A stretch of 64,000 nt of DNA from Lepidurus packardi (GCA_023053545.1 JAKZAN010000005.1:7812001-7876000), one strand, 5' to 3'; positions 1 to 13,899 are shown, counted from the first letter of the stretch. Made by a program: numbers and translations. The notes: a model not told the origin generated them from the sequence alone.

Positions 1-334
1 CTGATATTAAGGACCGCATGAAAAGTCACAGCGATATATTCATAAAGAGAGCAGAAAAAAGGTAAAAGGAGGAGCGAAGGAATCTTAAACTTCAATAGAC
101 AGCATTTTGGAGATTGTTTCTTAATAAGGACAAAATACGGCAAATGGTTACAAAATCCATTCAGAAAGTAGATCCGAGGAGAGAAAGCTAAAATTAGTCC
201 AGTTATCAGGTTAACGTGTCTCTATAAACAGCATCTTTGCTTCTGTCCTGAATAAAGATATGTAATATGTAAGTTTATAACCGCTTGTCAAACGGGTGCA
301 ACAAGAAGGAAGAGTTGGTTGAATACACCACGAC

Positions 335-460
335 TTATTCAGTGGAGGTGATGGTGATCGTCACTGTGCCCGGGGGTTGAAGTTCTCCGTCGACGTGTCC
401 ACGCTCCAAGCTGATCGCTGGGCACCGGTTCCGTGTGCCATAAACCATAGTCGTCGTACG
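335..460 (-). CDS. Possible 3'-terminal coding exon of an unidentified minus-strand gene
   Basis: Reading the minus strand, a strong acceptor (pyrimidine-rich tract then TTATTGCAG, ending at 461) opens a 126-nt phase-0 reading frame of 41 codons that ends in TAA at 335-337. The peptide begins RTTTMVYGTRNRCPAISLER and ends GTVTITITSTE. It looks more protein-like than the random ORFs around it. I do not recognise a family. I could not find a convincing upstream exon between 461 and about 1000, so the gene may continue further upstream or the exon may be spurious. It is listed because acceptor quality and frame agree. Confidence is low. Confidence 0.25.
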   Translation of the reverse strand, partial: RTTTMVYGTRNRCPAISLERGHVDGELQPPGTVTITITSTE

Positions 461-3400
461 CTGCAATAAAAGACAGAAAGGAGAATAAAAAATGCCGTTA
501 TTACTTGAGACGCTAAATCTTATTAACAATAGGATAAGTGCCAGCTTATTACAATCTGTGATCAGAAGAAGCGTGTACATTTATCTTCTTCTCATCCGTC
601 TTGGCTTTTTGTCCGAATAAACAAGGGAAAAAGTTAATATCAATCTCTCTCGCCTTTCCACTTGATTTATGGACCATGTGATCCCTGTAGCCTCAGCGTA
701 GCCCAATTGAATCGCGGATATGCGGGACGCGGCTGGGCCAGGTCATTACATATTCATAGTGGAGAAAGGAGCAGCAGGTGTTGTTTCGTTCAATTAAATC
801 TTTCGGGTATTGCACACGTCAAAACCAGGCTTGCTACCTCCTTATGCAGGACAGAAGAATAATAGGTTTCTTGGACCTTTAATCGAACCATGAACTACCC
901 CTTAAATACGATTATAAAGTCGTTTCAAAGTAAACCTAGCGGTAAGTGGCTGTATCATTCAAGTATTCGTGAAGCTAGAATCGTAGCTTGTTTACGATAT
1001 TAAAACAAAAATGGCACGAAAAATATGAGTCCCATCTCCCCGGGTAAACAAGTTTTGATAGACGCGGAGAGAATACATAAAGAATTACATCTCACTATAA
1101 TTAGCTGCGAGTTGACGAACTTGTGCCTGGAGTTATAATTCGTACCAGCCTCATTTTAAGCTACATTTTTTAATATACGCGTATTTGCATTTTGCTTGGT
1201 TCCGAAGACTTGGAAGCTGTACAGCGCTCAGTTGATAATAAAGCGCGCAATATGTTAGAAAAAGAAGGGCATCTTTTCGTTTTTTTCCCCCTCCGAGTTC
1301 CCAAGTTTTTATTATTCAAACTTGGCTTTAGTGCGGTAGGCTCTCATAAACCAAACTCTTTATTGCGTATAGGAAAGGAGCAGTAGTTATAATAGGTCGT
1401 TTCGTTCTGACTAACTTTGTAATTGTTCGAACGAAGGGTGCAGAGGTTCTTTGACAACACCAGCAGGCTGCTATTATGGCATGATGCCCCAAGTTAATAT
1501 TATTATTATTATTGTATCCCATAATTATAATCTACTTATCCTGTAGTTAATTGCATAATGTTTGGGTAAAAAATAGTCTGCCTTTCTTTATGAATTTGTA
1601 GGTGGGGGAGCCTACAAACCCCGAGGTACATGAAAGGAAGCTGTTCTTCTCCTTTTGGTTGTTGTGTCATTGAAATGGGGAAATGCAAAAGCTGCCTTCC
1701 GATTAGTTGTCTACTCATCAGTTCCCATATCTGGCTAAATCCTTAGAGCTACCAGCACACATTCGTTATAGAACTGCCTTTAAAAGAGGAATTTCTGTCC
1801 ATTCAATTTCACTTTACTTAGGGATGCAAATGAGGTAGGGATTTGCAGAAGCTTTGCTTGGAAATTGGACTTGTGCTAGATTCTCTTGTATGCCAATAAT
1901 AACAAGCCCCGAGAGCTTTGTCAGAATAGCGCAAACCGGAGGAGGACTTTTCAGGATGTCAGCTCTCCCATGTATATAGCGTAGTAGCCTTTCATAAGCC
2001 CATTAACACACTTGTTATTTGCCCAATAGATAGATACTGGAAAAGATCACGTGCTGGATACTCGTATAGGAGCCTTGGCGTGTACGAGTCTATCTCTCTT
2101 ACAAAAATCCTTTAAGCAGGGGAAGATTAAGGTGGGGTAACTTGACAAGCTTCGTCCGGTTTGTTAGTTGCTCCTAAAAGTTTCAGATCTCGATCTGCGT
2201 CTGACATTATTGTCTTACCAAAGCTGGCGTGTTAAAAGCACGTTTTATGGCATGAAAATTGAATCGAAAGCCAAAGCGGCAGAGGGATGACGGCATCTGC
2301 TTCGAGGGTGACGTTAGTCCAAGGGATTGGCACTTTATACCTTTCCAATCATTAAAGGGGCTACCAGGAAGGCTGTTGACGTAGTAACGATATCTACCGC
2401 GAGTGTTGTCCACGGGGGAGTGTTATTTCAGCCTCCCTTCTTTGGATCTGGGTGTGTATTGTCAGTTGTTTCAGGGTTGACTATCGGACTTGTTTCACTG
2501 CGTGGTAATAATGAGTCTTGGTTATATACCGCCAGAAGGCCATGAGGTGAAGGGTATGCAATTGATCGGTGTCCGATCCCGCTCAAGGGACGAACTGGGA
2601 AAATATTCCCACGCATCACCTCGTGAAGGCCCCTTTCTCAGATTGCCTTTTGTTTTGTATTTTATTATTTAGGTATATTTTCTTGGCGCGTGAAAACAAA
2701 TAGGCTTTCATTTAATTTTCTACCCGTAATTTTTCATTGATGTTCAAGTAATCGAATGAATGTATCCAACTTTGTGGGTTAATATCCTGAACGAAATTCG
2801 ATTTTTCTTGGGAAATTTTCGTAGAAAATTCTGGAAAAGTGAGAATCACGTAAAAGCAGATTTTTATCCATTCTATTCATTTCATGAGTAACCTGACTGT
2901 TCCGATGTATATGCTGATACCTAATACGTTGTGTTGGGGTCACCAAACGTCTGGTTAAGATCAAATGCTCTCTTAGTACAGTACTTAAGACCCATATTAG
3001 AGAGGAACTTCAGCTTAGGGGACCATCCAGGTAAAACTTATCGAGAAAGAAAATTATGTGAAGTCTCGTGACGGTTCGGTGTCAGGTTCATGTTCCCGAA
3101 ATTGGAAACGAATAAGACAAACCAAAAGGGCATAAAGTTGCGCTGAGTATGAAATTAATGGAGCATGTAGATACACACGCTCGATTACCGTTTCCAAGCA
3201 ACTTTGGTGGGTTACAGGGGGAATTGTTGCTGTAGAAGGCTATCTGTAAGTTCAAAGCAAGGTTTGTGCCTCCGTGGTGAGACTGTTCAACTGGAAGTGT
3301 TTTCTTTTGTTTTATTTCACTAGAGGTATAGGTTATTGGTATGTGTTTTGCTTGAATTGGTTGACGTGCAGGGTTTGGTTTCCGGAGAGAAATCTTGCCT

Positions 3401-5889
3401 AAGTTTCTTTTTTAATTTTTGTAGACCTACAAGAAGGTGTGGTAGAAAAAGGGCACGAGCCCACGTTCTCCTGTAAAGCTTGGTGTGTCTGACTCACATC
3501 ATAGCAAACCTGTAGGACGACTCGGGTGTAAAAGAAGGTGTCACTATCATCCACATCGCCTCTGCTTGGGAAAACGTGATGCGTTAAGGATATATTGGTT
3601 CTCTTGGCCCTTTTCTACCCAGGAGGCTGCTGATTCACGCATCCCACCGTGCACGACCGCCTATTTCTACACACAGACACACACAAACACCACCTGTTGC
3701 AAGGTATTAACCTTGTTGGTAGATAGCGGCTCAAGTATTTCTTGGGCTGGGCCCCCCATTGAGTCGCTCACACTGGATTTGCATAGGTTGATCTACGTAG
3801 TGCCGAATACGTTCTCTTCTGAGTCATCCCTTGCAAATACCGCGGATCCTTAACTAGTTTCTGAAAGCTTATAGCGTCATTTCCGCACCTGCCATATAAA
3901 CTTGCTATGTCTACGTCAGCCTCCGAGACCTGTTTTTCATTCAACCGAAGTTTAACACAAACAAAAAGAGATAATTAAGCCCAGGAAACCTAAGGAAGGT
4001 AGGGCTCGATCGCAAAAATCCTGGAAGGAGTCGCGGTTGTTATAAAAAGCCGATGAAGTTGATGGTGGTGGCGTCAGTCAAGTCGTTAACAGGCAACAAA
4101 CGTAAAATGAGATTAGTTTCCTTCCCTTTTTTAAAAAATAAAATAAATAGAAAAACAGAATCTCATTCCGGGGTACAGAGTTATTGGCTCGTCTAATGCG
4201 CTGGCCTCTGGCTTTGTCTAATTTCGTTCTCTTCCTTTTTATCTTGACTGAAAAAGGGGCAGTGTAAACAGATTCCTTGCGTTATGAGCTTACTTACGTC
4301 ATTTCTAACCTTTTTCTTCTAATGTGCTTCTTCAACACACCTTTTCTCTCCGATGGCCAATGTGAAATCTATTCGGCTAAATGCATGGAAGCGAGTGATT
4401 TGAAAGCACGGGAGCAAATCACAGTAGTTGCCATTGAGTGGATTTCCATGTCTCGGAAAGAGTGTGAGAGTTAACCCATCAGCAGCCAACAGTAACAGAA
4501 TCTACATATGGAAAAAAGAGGCATCCATCCAGAGTTGAAGTGCTGCTTCACGCTGCCTTTTGTTTGGAGTAAGCAGCAGGACCCCGGATCCAAAATCAAT
4601 GCTTTTCGACCATTAACTAGATGTGGAACCATTTTCCTGGGCTATACAAGAAGATTCTATACGCTTGGCATACGCTGGGGTATAGAGTTGCCACGAAGGG
4701 AAAAGGAACACGTTTGGGTACTGGCAAGAGTGGTGTACCAGCTGTTTCCTGATCCCTCTTTGAACTTCGTCCAGGGCGATGGAGGGTAAAGCACACCCTC
4801 TGCATTCTCCCCCCGTCCTTCCTTCCCGGACAACGACCGTTAACTTTGGCAGGCTGACTGTGTGGGGGGGGGGGGGGGGGATAGATTTCCACTTTAGTGC
4901 CTGGTTGGTTGAGAATGCGTTTACCTTGCATCAGTGGTGCTTTGGGACAATATCTTCGGAAAGCTATGGCCGGAATGACGGAGAACGGGTGTTCTTACAT
5001 TTCGACCAACCTCCCACGCAAACAACCATATTGTCTGTCGTGTGTCTGCCTGCCTTTTTAATATGTTGCATGCAAAGCGGGGGACAAAGACGAGAAATGA
5101 GGAGAGACGAAGAGAAAAGGGAAATGGGCTCAGAGTTGCCGCGGAAATGGATTTCCGCCGTCTTGCTTCCAGCTCGTATCTATGGAAAGCCCCTTCCCTG
5201 CTTTCCCAAAGCATATACAGCTAGCTACATGCCAGTATTCGAAAAATGTGCAATTAAGAAGCCTTATATGCCCTATACGGCCTGTCGTATTCCTTGCTGA
5301 CTTAGCAAATAAGTCTGGCTGTTCGGCTAAGCAACGTCGTGGAATCCGGTTGGGGACACGACGAACCCTTGTCGACGAAATTTACGACAAGAACGCGAAG
5401 GATATAATTTAGTGTAATTCTTGGTACTCGACTCAGATAAGTACTAGTTAGGAACGACGACTTTTCACTTATGTTATAGCTTTATAACTTAGGGACTGCG
5501 TGGGTGTGTTCAGAAATGCTCAGCGCAGATTTTTCGGCAACAGAGCACAGCAGCATGAGCTTGGTTGACATCATTCATCTTGGAACCAAACTGCTCATGG
5601 GTGGAGATGATAAGACTCCTTTTACACCAGGCTTTCATAAATTCCCCCACGCACACCTTCTGATGCATCGTTTGCCCACCCTCCCTGCCTTCCCTGACAA
5701 TATTTGCCCCCGTCCCCATCCTCTTTTGACATCTTGCACCGTCCTCCCCATCTCCCCTGCCTTGATTAAACTGCTGAAGCAAAGCTATATCTGAGTGCGC
5801 GTATGTGCTGCTGCCTAATGTTTGGCATGCAGAGAGGGGAGATGAAATGCTCCAAAAATGAGAATGGTGACCCCAGATTCTCCCTCTCC
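461..5889. other. Intergenic stretch without recognisable genes
   Basis: Only short ORFs (60-173 codons) with no domain, no splice-consistent partners and random-looking composition are present on either strand. Visible structure is an (ATT)n microsatellite near 1498-1513 and a run of 17 G at 4864-4880. The region could contain untranslated exons or distal regulatory DNA, but I see nothing specific. Confidence 0.5.
4864..4880 (+). repeat. Homopolymer run of 17 G
   Basis: Uninterrupted G tract in intergenic DNA. Similar runs in the window: 11 G at 8669-8679, 13 C at 34863-34875, 16 C at 46327-46342 and 13 C at 48462-48474. Confidence 0.9.
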
Positions 5890-7452
5890 CTATATATGTA
5901 TATCTAAGTTACTTTGGGCTGCGCTTGTTTTTCGAGCGGGACCTGCATATCTTTGAGGATCTAGTGTCAGTAGTGAAGGGGAGATAGAATGGTCTATAGA
6001 GACTTACCGGCATACTGGACTCTAAGCTGGACTTGACAACGACCACGATGACAACGACTCCGACGACGGGAAGCGGAGCCCGACCCTGAATTGGCACACA
6101 AACAATCGGTATTGGTGCGGCAAGGGGCTTCAGCGAGGAGCTGGATGCATTCATCATCCTGGTCCTACAGAGAGTGTTGATTCATTGGGTAACATGGGAA
6201 TCGCTTAGAAAATTGAAAGACCTAGGCAACTTACCCTGATGACTTCGCGATGTTCATCTTTCTGCTGCGAATCCACATCGCCGTCGTACCAGTTTTCATC
6301 TTCTTGTCCTGTGGTCGGCTCTTCCAGTAGCGTTTGACCTCCGCGGAGGCTTTTGGGCCCTGACCAGACCCCGGTATCAGCTTCACCTTCCAACTCCTTT
6401 AGGATACTAGCCGCTTTGAGTAACTCGCCTTTGGTGGACTCGGTGTCGGAGCGTGTATTGGACGGGATTTGCAATCTACCGTATCGAAGTTTGTCAAAAG
6501 GTCGTGTAAGCTGGGATGGAAAGCTGACCGAATCATCGACGCCTGTATTGGTAGCTGTTAAGGCGTATGGTGACCTGACGGCTTCTTGGGCGGCGGCTGC
6601 CATTTCCCTCGCTTCAAGAGCATTTTCCACCGCATGACGAGCCCTGTTCCATTCCACCTGTTCGCGGGATCGCTCTGCTTGCACAATTTCCCGGAGGTGG
6701 TTAAACGAATTCTTAGTAGTTGACTGAACTCGCGTCGACTCTGCGGGTGAGGTGGAAAGTACTCCCAAGACTGGTGAATCCGAGTTGACTAAAGCAAGTT
6801 TGTTTTTGGCATTCCCTACTACGCCTCCTCCGCGCGTCTGGCCGGCTACAACCCGTAGTGCATCAAAGGGACGAAGGCCGGTACCTATATCTGTGTCTGG
6901 GGCGTGTCGAACTCGGCCGTAAATTACCGGCCGGGGTGAGCGGCGACTGGTGGCGGTTCCAGCGGCAGGGGATGAGGAGACCACCGCGTAAGTGGGTTCG
7001 CCCACTGCAGAAGGCGACGATCGGGGTATCATTTGCCGGGCGTAGGAGTGAACACCATGGGCAAAGGGATCCGAATAGTGTGGGATTTCGTTGGTGACCT
7101 CAGCTGCTCGGGAATGACGTTTCGAAAGGCGCCACATGGCCCGCAACTGATCGCAGGTGGGCTCGGCCTTGTTGTTGAAGTTGGGGTTGCGAGATGCGAC
7201 AGCCGCAGCTATGTCCTCCGGCACGAACTCGCCAGCCCCTGCGGCGTACTTGGCTGTGGTAGTGCTCACGTTGCTACGTTCCTTAACGCGTTTCTTCGAG
7301 TGATACCCGCCCCGAGTGCCACCTCCGGCCGTACCGCCGGCTTTACTGAGTACATGGCCGTTGCTCAAACTGCTCGTATTGGCGACGACTAGCCCAGCCT
7401 GTTGCAGGCATACAAGTGCAAGCGTGACGGTGGTCCATTGAGCCAACAACAT
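5890..7452 (-). CDS. Secreted protein with conserved-looking core and C-terminal six-cysteine module; family not named
   Basis: Model: exon 1 7452..6235, exon 2 6164..6008, exon 3 5942..5890; 475 aa. I chose the ATG at 7452 because it sits in a good Kozak context (CCACCATGT) and immediately begins a hydrophobic signal peptide (residues about 1-24, TTVTLALVCL core). The frame is open upstream to an ATG at 7581, which would bury the signal. Residues 98-130 (PTCDQLRAMWRLSKR, then NEIPHYSDPF) and 176-200 (VIYGRVRHAPD, FDALR) look constrained. Residues 250-295 form a charged, Ala/Glu/Arg-rich helix. Exon 2 encodes six Cys in 38 residues, spaced C-x8-C-x5-C-x-C-x14-C-x4-C, followed by basic residues. 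An SKR site at 110-112 could be cleaved by a prohormone convertase. The acceptor for exon 3 is ambiguous: a CTAG at 5961-5962 is also in frame and adds six codons. The sequence gives me an arthropod impression, but I cannot name a homologue. Extracellular or neuro-secretory location is inferred from the signal peptide. Confidence 0.75.
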
Positions 7453-10400
7453 GGTGGGAAATTGGTTAAAGATGGCTACTGCTGCGAAATTTCTGCGGCT
7501 CCTTGAAAGCAACTGGGGAACTGCGTTAATTAAGCGGGTGTTCCGGTACCCATGTACATCTAAATTTCCATTACTTCCCAAATGCCAGCAGAGAAGAACT
7601 GAATCAGTCTGAAACGGAACAACGGTACAGAATATTACATTAAGAACTGTCAGACAGCAAATAGCGGTGTTACTAGTGATGCGAGGGGAAAGTAAAACGG
7701 AAAGGAAAAAGCTTTCGTAGGAGTTTAGGGATGAGCAGCAGCTTGAGTGACAAGGTAATCAAGCCCGGGACAATAGCCTCTATCTTCGCGGGGTTTCTCT
7801 GACACTTGTCAACTGCAGGTGGTAAATAGGGAGCATTTAGCGTAAAGACGACGAAAGCTGGAAAGGATCACCGCTATTGTTTTTTTTTTTCACTTCTTCT
7901 TTTTACTGGAATTTGCTTGCTAAGGAATATGTTCCTCCCCCGTAAATATTCAAGAAAAAATATTTATCTCAATACCATAATATAAACTGAGTAAAACATT
8001 GAAAAAACTATGTCCTGAGGGGGCACCGGCAGAACCTGATCCTGGTGAACGTTGAGGGCCCTGGTTCTACTTCGGCACTATGTTATGGCTAATACCATTC
8101 TCTGCTCGTAATAAGATCCAGATTTTGAAAACTCAATAGAAAGATGTGATCCCGTGCTGGCTTGCTGAATGCCTGTTAGGGAGAAAAAGCGAGCGAGCGA
8201 GAGAGACGAAGATAGCTTTTTCGTCGTGGAAATCCATCTTGGTCTTATTTTGACCACCCGTTCTTCGTTTTCTCTTGACAAGACCCATTCATAGCGGGAT
8301 TTGTGCGGTGAAGAGGAGGGTGGATAGGTTGGGGGTTGAGCGGGACCAAAGGCGGTGAGGAATGAGTGCGACTCAATGTAATCAATATAGAACGTGAAAG
8401 CTGCAAGGAGCAAAATCAGCGTCCTCGTAATTGGGCCATAAGAGACTGCGATGAGCCGACCTCACGACTTTTGAGTATTTTACAGGTTTGATAAGCAAGA
8501 AGAATATGAACGACGAGAAATCCAATAGTCGGTCGAGAGCCGAGTAACACAGCCATTTGCTGACGACAGCAGCGAAGAGTTAAAATCCCTGAAAAGCCAC
8601 CCCACATGTACCAAGTTTGGCACTGAATCGTATAATCCTTGTTTACGACCCTCGTAGTAGGCCCCGCAGGGGGGGGGGGACCCCCAAGAGACTCTGCCAA
8701 TCATTAGCTCACAGATCGTTAGTTTTTCCTATTCTTCTACTTGCTTACTAACGGGAAAACCGCTATCATCTTCCGACCAGGCGAACCCACCCTCTTTTAC
8801 GCCGAGTTGAACCCTCTACCGCCGCTGTCTCTTGTCCCACCGCTAAAAGACTCTAGGGTATTCCCTCCAGTTCCCTTACCCGCAAGGAGGAGTCCTCCCT
8901 GCAGGAGTACTAGTAAAGAGGGGGATAACAGAAAGACTCGGAATCTGGGCAGGAGCTTAGAGATGGCTGACGCGTGAGCCACATAAATTACAAGATAAAT
9001 TACCTGGATCAGGCGTCCGTACGGAAAGCCGGTTGGGCTGCCCACTTGATCCCTAAGCAAAAATGGGGCAAGAAAAGTACACTCGTAACTAATTTGTGGT
9101 AGTTGAGCACTGAGTGGATTACCACTGTCTAAAGTCTCTTACTTTGTGAAACGCACTGTATGTAAAGTGGGTAAGGAATGGCGTTGCGAGAACAAAGCTT
9201 TCTGTCCACCACTTTGGGGATGTAACACTGTCCCGTACGGAGATTCTACGCTGACTGTCACTTTAAAAAGAACTACATTAAAGGGGCGGAGTTCACCAGT
9301 AACGAAGCGCAGCGAAATCTGGTTCAAGCTGCTATGACCGTGTTCGTCAGCATTTAGCGTAAGAATTTCAAAGTGATATGTATGAGGGTATGTGAGGCGT
9401 GGGAGGACACACTTATGTCGTGCGTGGCGAAGGATGTCTGGAGCCATGCCGAGAAGGCAGCTGGTCTTTTATAGCAAGACTCAGAAGAGCGGAACCATCA
9501 TTGGCTTAAAGCATGAATGGAACCACGCCTTTGAACCACCCACGCCCTTTTTCCAGCTTACGGATCTGGATGGGCGCTGAGCCAAACACACAGCATCCAC
9601 TTTTGGGCCTGTCCCGGTTCCGGAAACCTCGGCCAGGAAAACTTTTCCCTTTCATTCAAGGCACTCGAGGCCATTCACAGCCGCCGTTCTCTGCCACCAC
9701 CACTTATATTGACCCCGATATCACTTGCTCGTCGACCCGTTTACGCCAGCATTTTCTGGCGGGAAACGAAGCCACGTCTAATAACCTCCTTATTACCTTC
9801 GACCACTATTTCGCCACTAGATCTTATTTTATTGATAGGATAGCCAGACGTGTATTAAAACAATGGGGATAAATGAGAAAGAATTCTGGTATTTTCTTTC
9901 TTTTTTGAAAAGCAATAACGAAGGGGCAAAAACCAGAAACGTCTTCTCGCCATGTTCAAGATACAGCTTTGTAAGACAGCTCCGCCTCCATCATCCATGG
10001 ATTGAGCTGACAGGACCAAAACTGAATGATTGCCCTTCCAGCAATATAACAGATGGTAAAAAGGCCCGTGGGCAAAGTTTGAGGGTTAGAACGCCTCGGG
10101 CTTGTTTCAGCACGCTTCCCTTTGCTATCCTAAGGGTGGGCCAAAGGAGGGTGAGTGAAGGGGTGGAATCCACGGAAGATAAGGGGAGAAAGGGAGGGTT
10201 CAAACTTGTATACCATGGCCCATATTTTCTCCACGGATCGAACCAGATTTCATTGACAAGTACTGACGAGTAGCCGGTCCTGGGTCGATGCATTTGGTCG
10301 TCATTCCGATTCCAAGCGATTCAAATTGGTAGTCAAGGCAGAGTACGACTTATTTCAAGCTTCTCCACTTCTTTATTTCTGTCCTTATTGCAAGCTTTTT

Positions 10401-13400
10401 GGAAAGGGTCCATTGTATGGCTGTGGGCGTGTGGGTTCGTGCTTTTGTTGTGGTGAAATGGGACATCTTCTTTCATAAATCCGGCCTGTCGTTGGACACT
10501 TTTGAGTAGAGAAGTATGCACTGTGTTTCATTGAAGATCTTAATATCCAAAACTCTCTTCGATCACTGGACTACCACAACCCATTCCCTTCTTTTGTGGA
10601 CGGAAAGGGAACTTTAGAAATTAGTCATTGTTGCGAAACATTATGCTGATAGCAAGGTAGGGTTGTTTTTCTTGCTTTTCGGGCCATTAGACCGGATCGG
10701 GACCTGTAGTCCTATTGTTGCACCGTTTTAATCCCTCCTAAGTGGTTGATTTTCATAGCAAACTTTTTACGCTTAAGGAGCTTATTTCGTATTAAATATT
10801 CTTGGCTTGAAACATCCAAGGTGTCCAACGTTGCGGCCCACAGTATATGGATTGTGTCTGCCGAAGATTCGGTATTATCAAACATTACCGTTAACGATTC
10901 AGTTTGACGCTATTTTCAATGAGTTCACACCCCGCTGGGTTGTTGCCGATTCTTCCTTTTTTCTCTGTCACTGACTTATTATTGAGCCACTTTCGATTAG
11001 GTCGTCGTGTCGAGACGGATACAATATAGCAGCAGAAAAGCTTTTTAGGAGGACGAGCGAGGGGGCTCGCTTTCGCTTTTCTTGCTGACGTCGGATACAA
11101 TAGCAAAAACAAAATAGGGCAAAAAGCTTTCCAGGCCTTAGAAAAGCAATAGTCATGGTATCGGTATATGGAGTCGGAGATAATGGAAGGTAGTGATTGA
11201 CTTGGTTATCGTCATGCCCGTGTCGACGGAAGTGTGTTAGCCGCCCAGGAAGTTGGGTCCTAGTCGCAGGGTTGACAAAGCTACTTGACTTTCATCATCG
11301 GAGCCGATGTAAGGTCCTCTTCAGACAACAAAGAGCGAAAAGGTGGCCAAGATCTCTGTAATGATCAGTTCGGCAGGTCCATGTTCTATGCAGGTCAACA
11401 GTCTAACATTGACCATGCACCGTCATGAGCGCCTCTTCTGGCTATTATTGTCTCTGTTGTTTGTCTCTTTGTTGACCTAAGATTGCCCAGCAGCGTCTTT
11501 TACGTCTTTTCTGCGGGTTTCTCTTGGCAACACTGCAGAGTTTTTTGACAGCGGCAGCAGCCGGAGCATAAGTGCTGAGTTTGTGTGTCTGTCTTATGTT
11601 TCCTTTCTTCATCTCCCAGAATTTAATGTTTGCTACCGGCAGTTTCCCGGGGTTTGCCTGCATATGTTTTGCATACATATACTGTAGACAATTCTTTTGT
11701 CGGGAAAACCATTCGCACCCTCCTATCTGCCTTCGTTCGTCAGAAACACACACTTATAGAGATCGCAATAAATCGGTATTTGAAAGTTGGAAAACACGCT
11801 TACATAGGCTTTGATAAGTTTGGTATAAGCAGAAGATGCAAAAGAATATTGTTTGGTCGTTTGGAATCTTAAAATGGGTAAGTTCTGGCGCTATTTTCGT
11901 ATCCATTTCTTTAACAGGTTATCTAGTACAATCATTGAATATTACTGTGAAATACTTGTGTTATGCAACAGAAATTGTTTCTACCATTTACTGTGTATGA
12001 CCAAAACCCATGGAAAGGTACTGAACAGGAGTATCGTTCTAAGCAAAGTACTATCGTATTCGAATAACTGCTTTCACCTCCATTTTTTCGTTATCTCGCA
12101 TGAAGTTTTTCGTGTAATTGATTCCTATAGAATGACTAATGATTCAAAGCGCTTGGAATGTGAGTTATCGAAGCCTACCCTTATTAGTTGCCACAGGCTA
12201 ATGATGTAACAAGCGCTTTTCTTACACTTTATTATACCTTCCGGGCTTTAACCAGTTTTGATACAGAACAGCCTAACATAATGCGTTTAAAAATAGAACA
12301 TAAAAGAACAACAAACAGCAGGGTCACCCCAGAATCGTGTTAGTATAAGGAGTTTATAAGACCTCAAAAAAAGGTCGGTTAGTGCTTATTTATCCTGTCA
12401 AGTCCAAACGGGCAGCTATATACCAAAAGTTGAAGCCTCCCCAACTGGCAAGGAAGCTGAAAAGGGCGGGTAAAAATTCCAGATGGATGAGGTCACGTTG
12501 GGTCGGATCGGATATAGGAAGCACCCCAAAGGTCACATGGTGATGTCGGCATATGGGTGCAAAGACGAGAAAAGGCGGATGGGTTTGGAATCAATTTGTC
12601 CTCGAGCCGTTATTGGATTTGATGGTATATAGTATTCCTTGACCGTATTGCTGTTGCTGCTCCTATTTGGGTTTTCTTGAATGGAACCTGTCCTTGTGCT
12701 GAGCGTTGTATGAGCGAAAAGGTTGTAAATGCTGTTGGGTTCCTCTTAAAAAAGGCACGATGCCAGCAGCTTTTCATTACTTTCCTTGCCACCCCCACAA
12801 TACCCAAAAGGCAACCAGCACTTTCCCCTCTTTAACGCAAAACCCGCGGGGGAATCGATAGGTAGCCCTTTTGATGCCCCTGAAGGCGTCTGTTCCCCTC
12901 TGGCCAGCTGCCCAGAGGCGGAGAAATGTAAGATAGGCTTTACAGCTCTTGCGTCCTGCTATAAGCTTTTATTATGATTTTTTTTGTTATTTTTATTTAT
13001 GATTTTCTTTTAAGAAGCGCCAGTTTCGCATCCTGATGTCGCTGCCTCGTTCAGGTTTTAATTTTGTGAATGGAAGAAAGACTTACGAGGAAGTTGCATG
13101 GGAAACTGATAATCTTCTTTGCCATGTTTAGATTTGGGTGCTGTATCGACATTCTTAATCCGTTCATTGAGCACAAGTTGGAGTAAAAAGCATTGAAAGC
13201 TTGCTCTCTGCGGTTTCTTTCTTTTCCTTTCATTCGTTTCATACAAAGTTTTGATCCTAGTTTGGCGGGCTTCGAGATATGGCAAAGTAGATTTGAATTT
13301 TTTTCCTAAGTCTGTTGCAAAGAGTGAACCCCGTTCTGAGCCTAGGGGGTCATTTTTCAATAGTTTTTGGGGTCATGTTTTGTTGATCGTGTTGCTTAAG

Positions 13401-13899
13401 TACAAGTGACGTTAAAGGGTGGTCATGGGGTCACCTGTGGTTTGACCCTGAACTCTGGTTGGCCTAGCAACGATCGCAAAACAATTCCAAACCAAAGAAT
13501 TATTCCCCTTAGCCTCATTAGCAAAACTAAGCACCTCGTGTTGATTCTACTTCGAGCAAATATCGAACTAAAATGGGCAGAAAGCATAGATTTTACCTCT
13601 GAGATTTGGTTGTATATTCGTTGAAATAACGTTGTCAAGGGCTGAAACAAAAGTTTTTTTCAGAAGTTTAGCTAAATAACCCCGTGAAAGCCCTAAGCAA
13701 CAGTTGCGGTGGAGACCCCTGATAGGTCGGGGCACGGTCGACCCATGAAGGGTCCTACTTTTGACGCGGCGTAGCGCGAGGCAGCTACCGGACCATCATT
13801 CCGTGGACGACTACTGCTCTAGCCTCATCATATATGCTTAGGTAGTTAATTGAGGCTAAAATAAATTCAGGCAGTGACAAAGCTTGGTGCCAACACAAA
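7453..13899. other. Intergenic stretch without recognisable genes
   Basis: This region separates the minus-strand secreted gene and the plus-strand discoidin gene, which are divergent, so both promoters should lie here. No domain-bearing ORF is visible. An 11-G run lies at 8669-8679 and a purine-rich (GAGC)/(GA) stretch near 8189-8208. Just upstream of the start at 13900 there is only a weak TATA-like CATATATGC at about 13829. Confidence 0.5.

Noticed and set aside
3485..3853. 122-codon ORF with several Cys and His
   Set aside because: No zinc-finger or secreted-protein spacing, no signal peptide, no splice context, and composition like surrounding random frames.
4779..5300. 173-codon plus-strand ORF, the longest in the left intergenic region
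   Set aside because: It runs through the 17-G homopolymer and overlaps ORFs in several other frames. Composition is random and there are no motifs.
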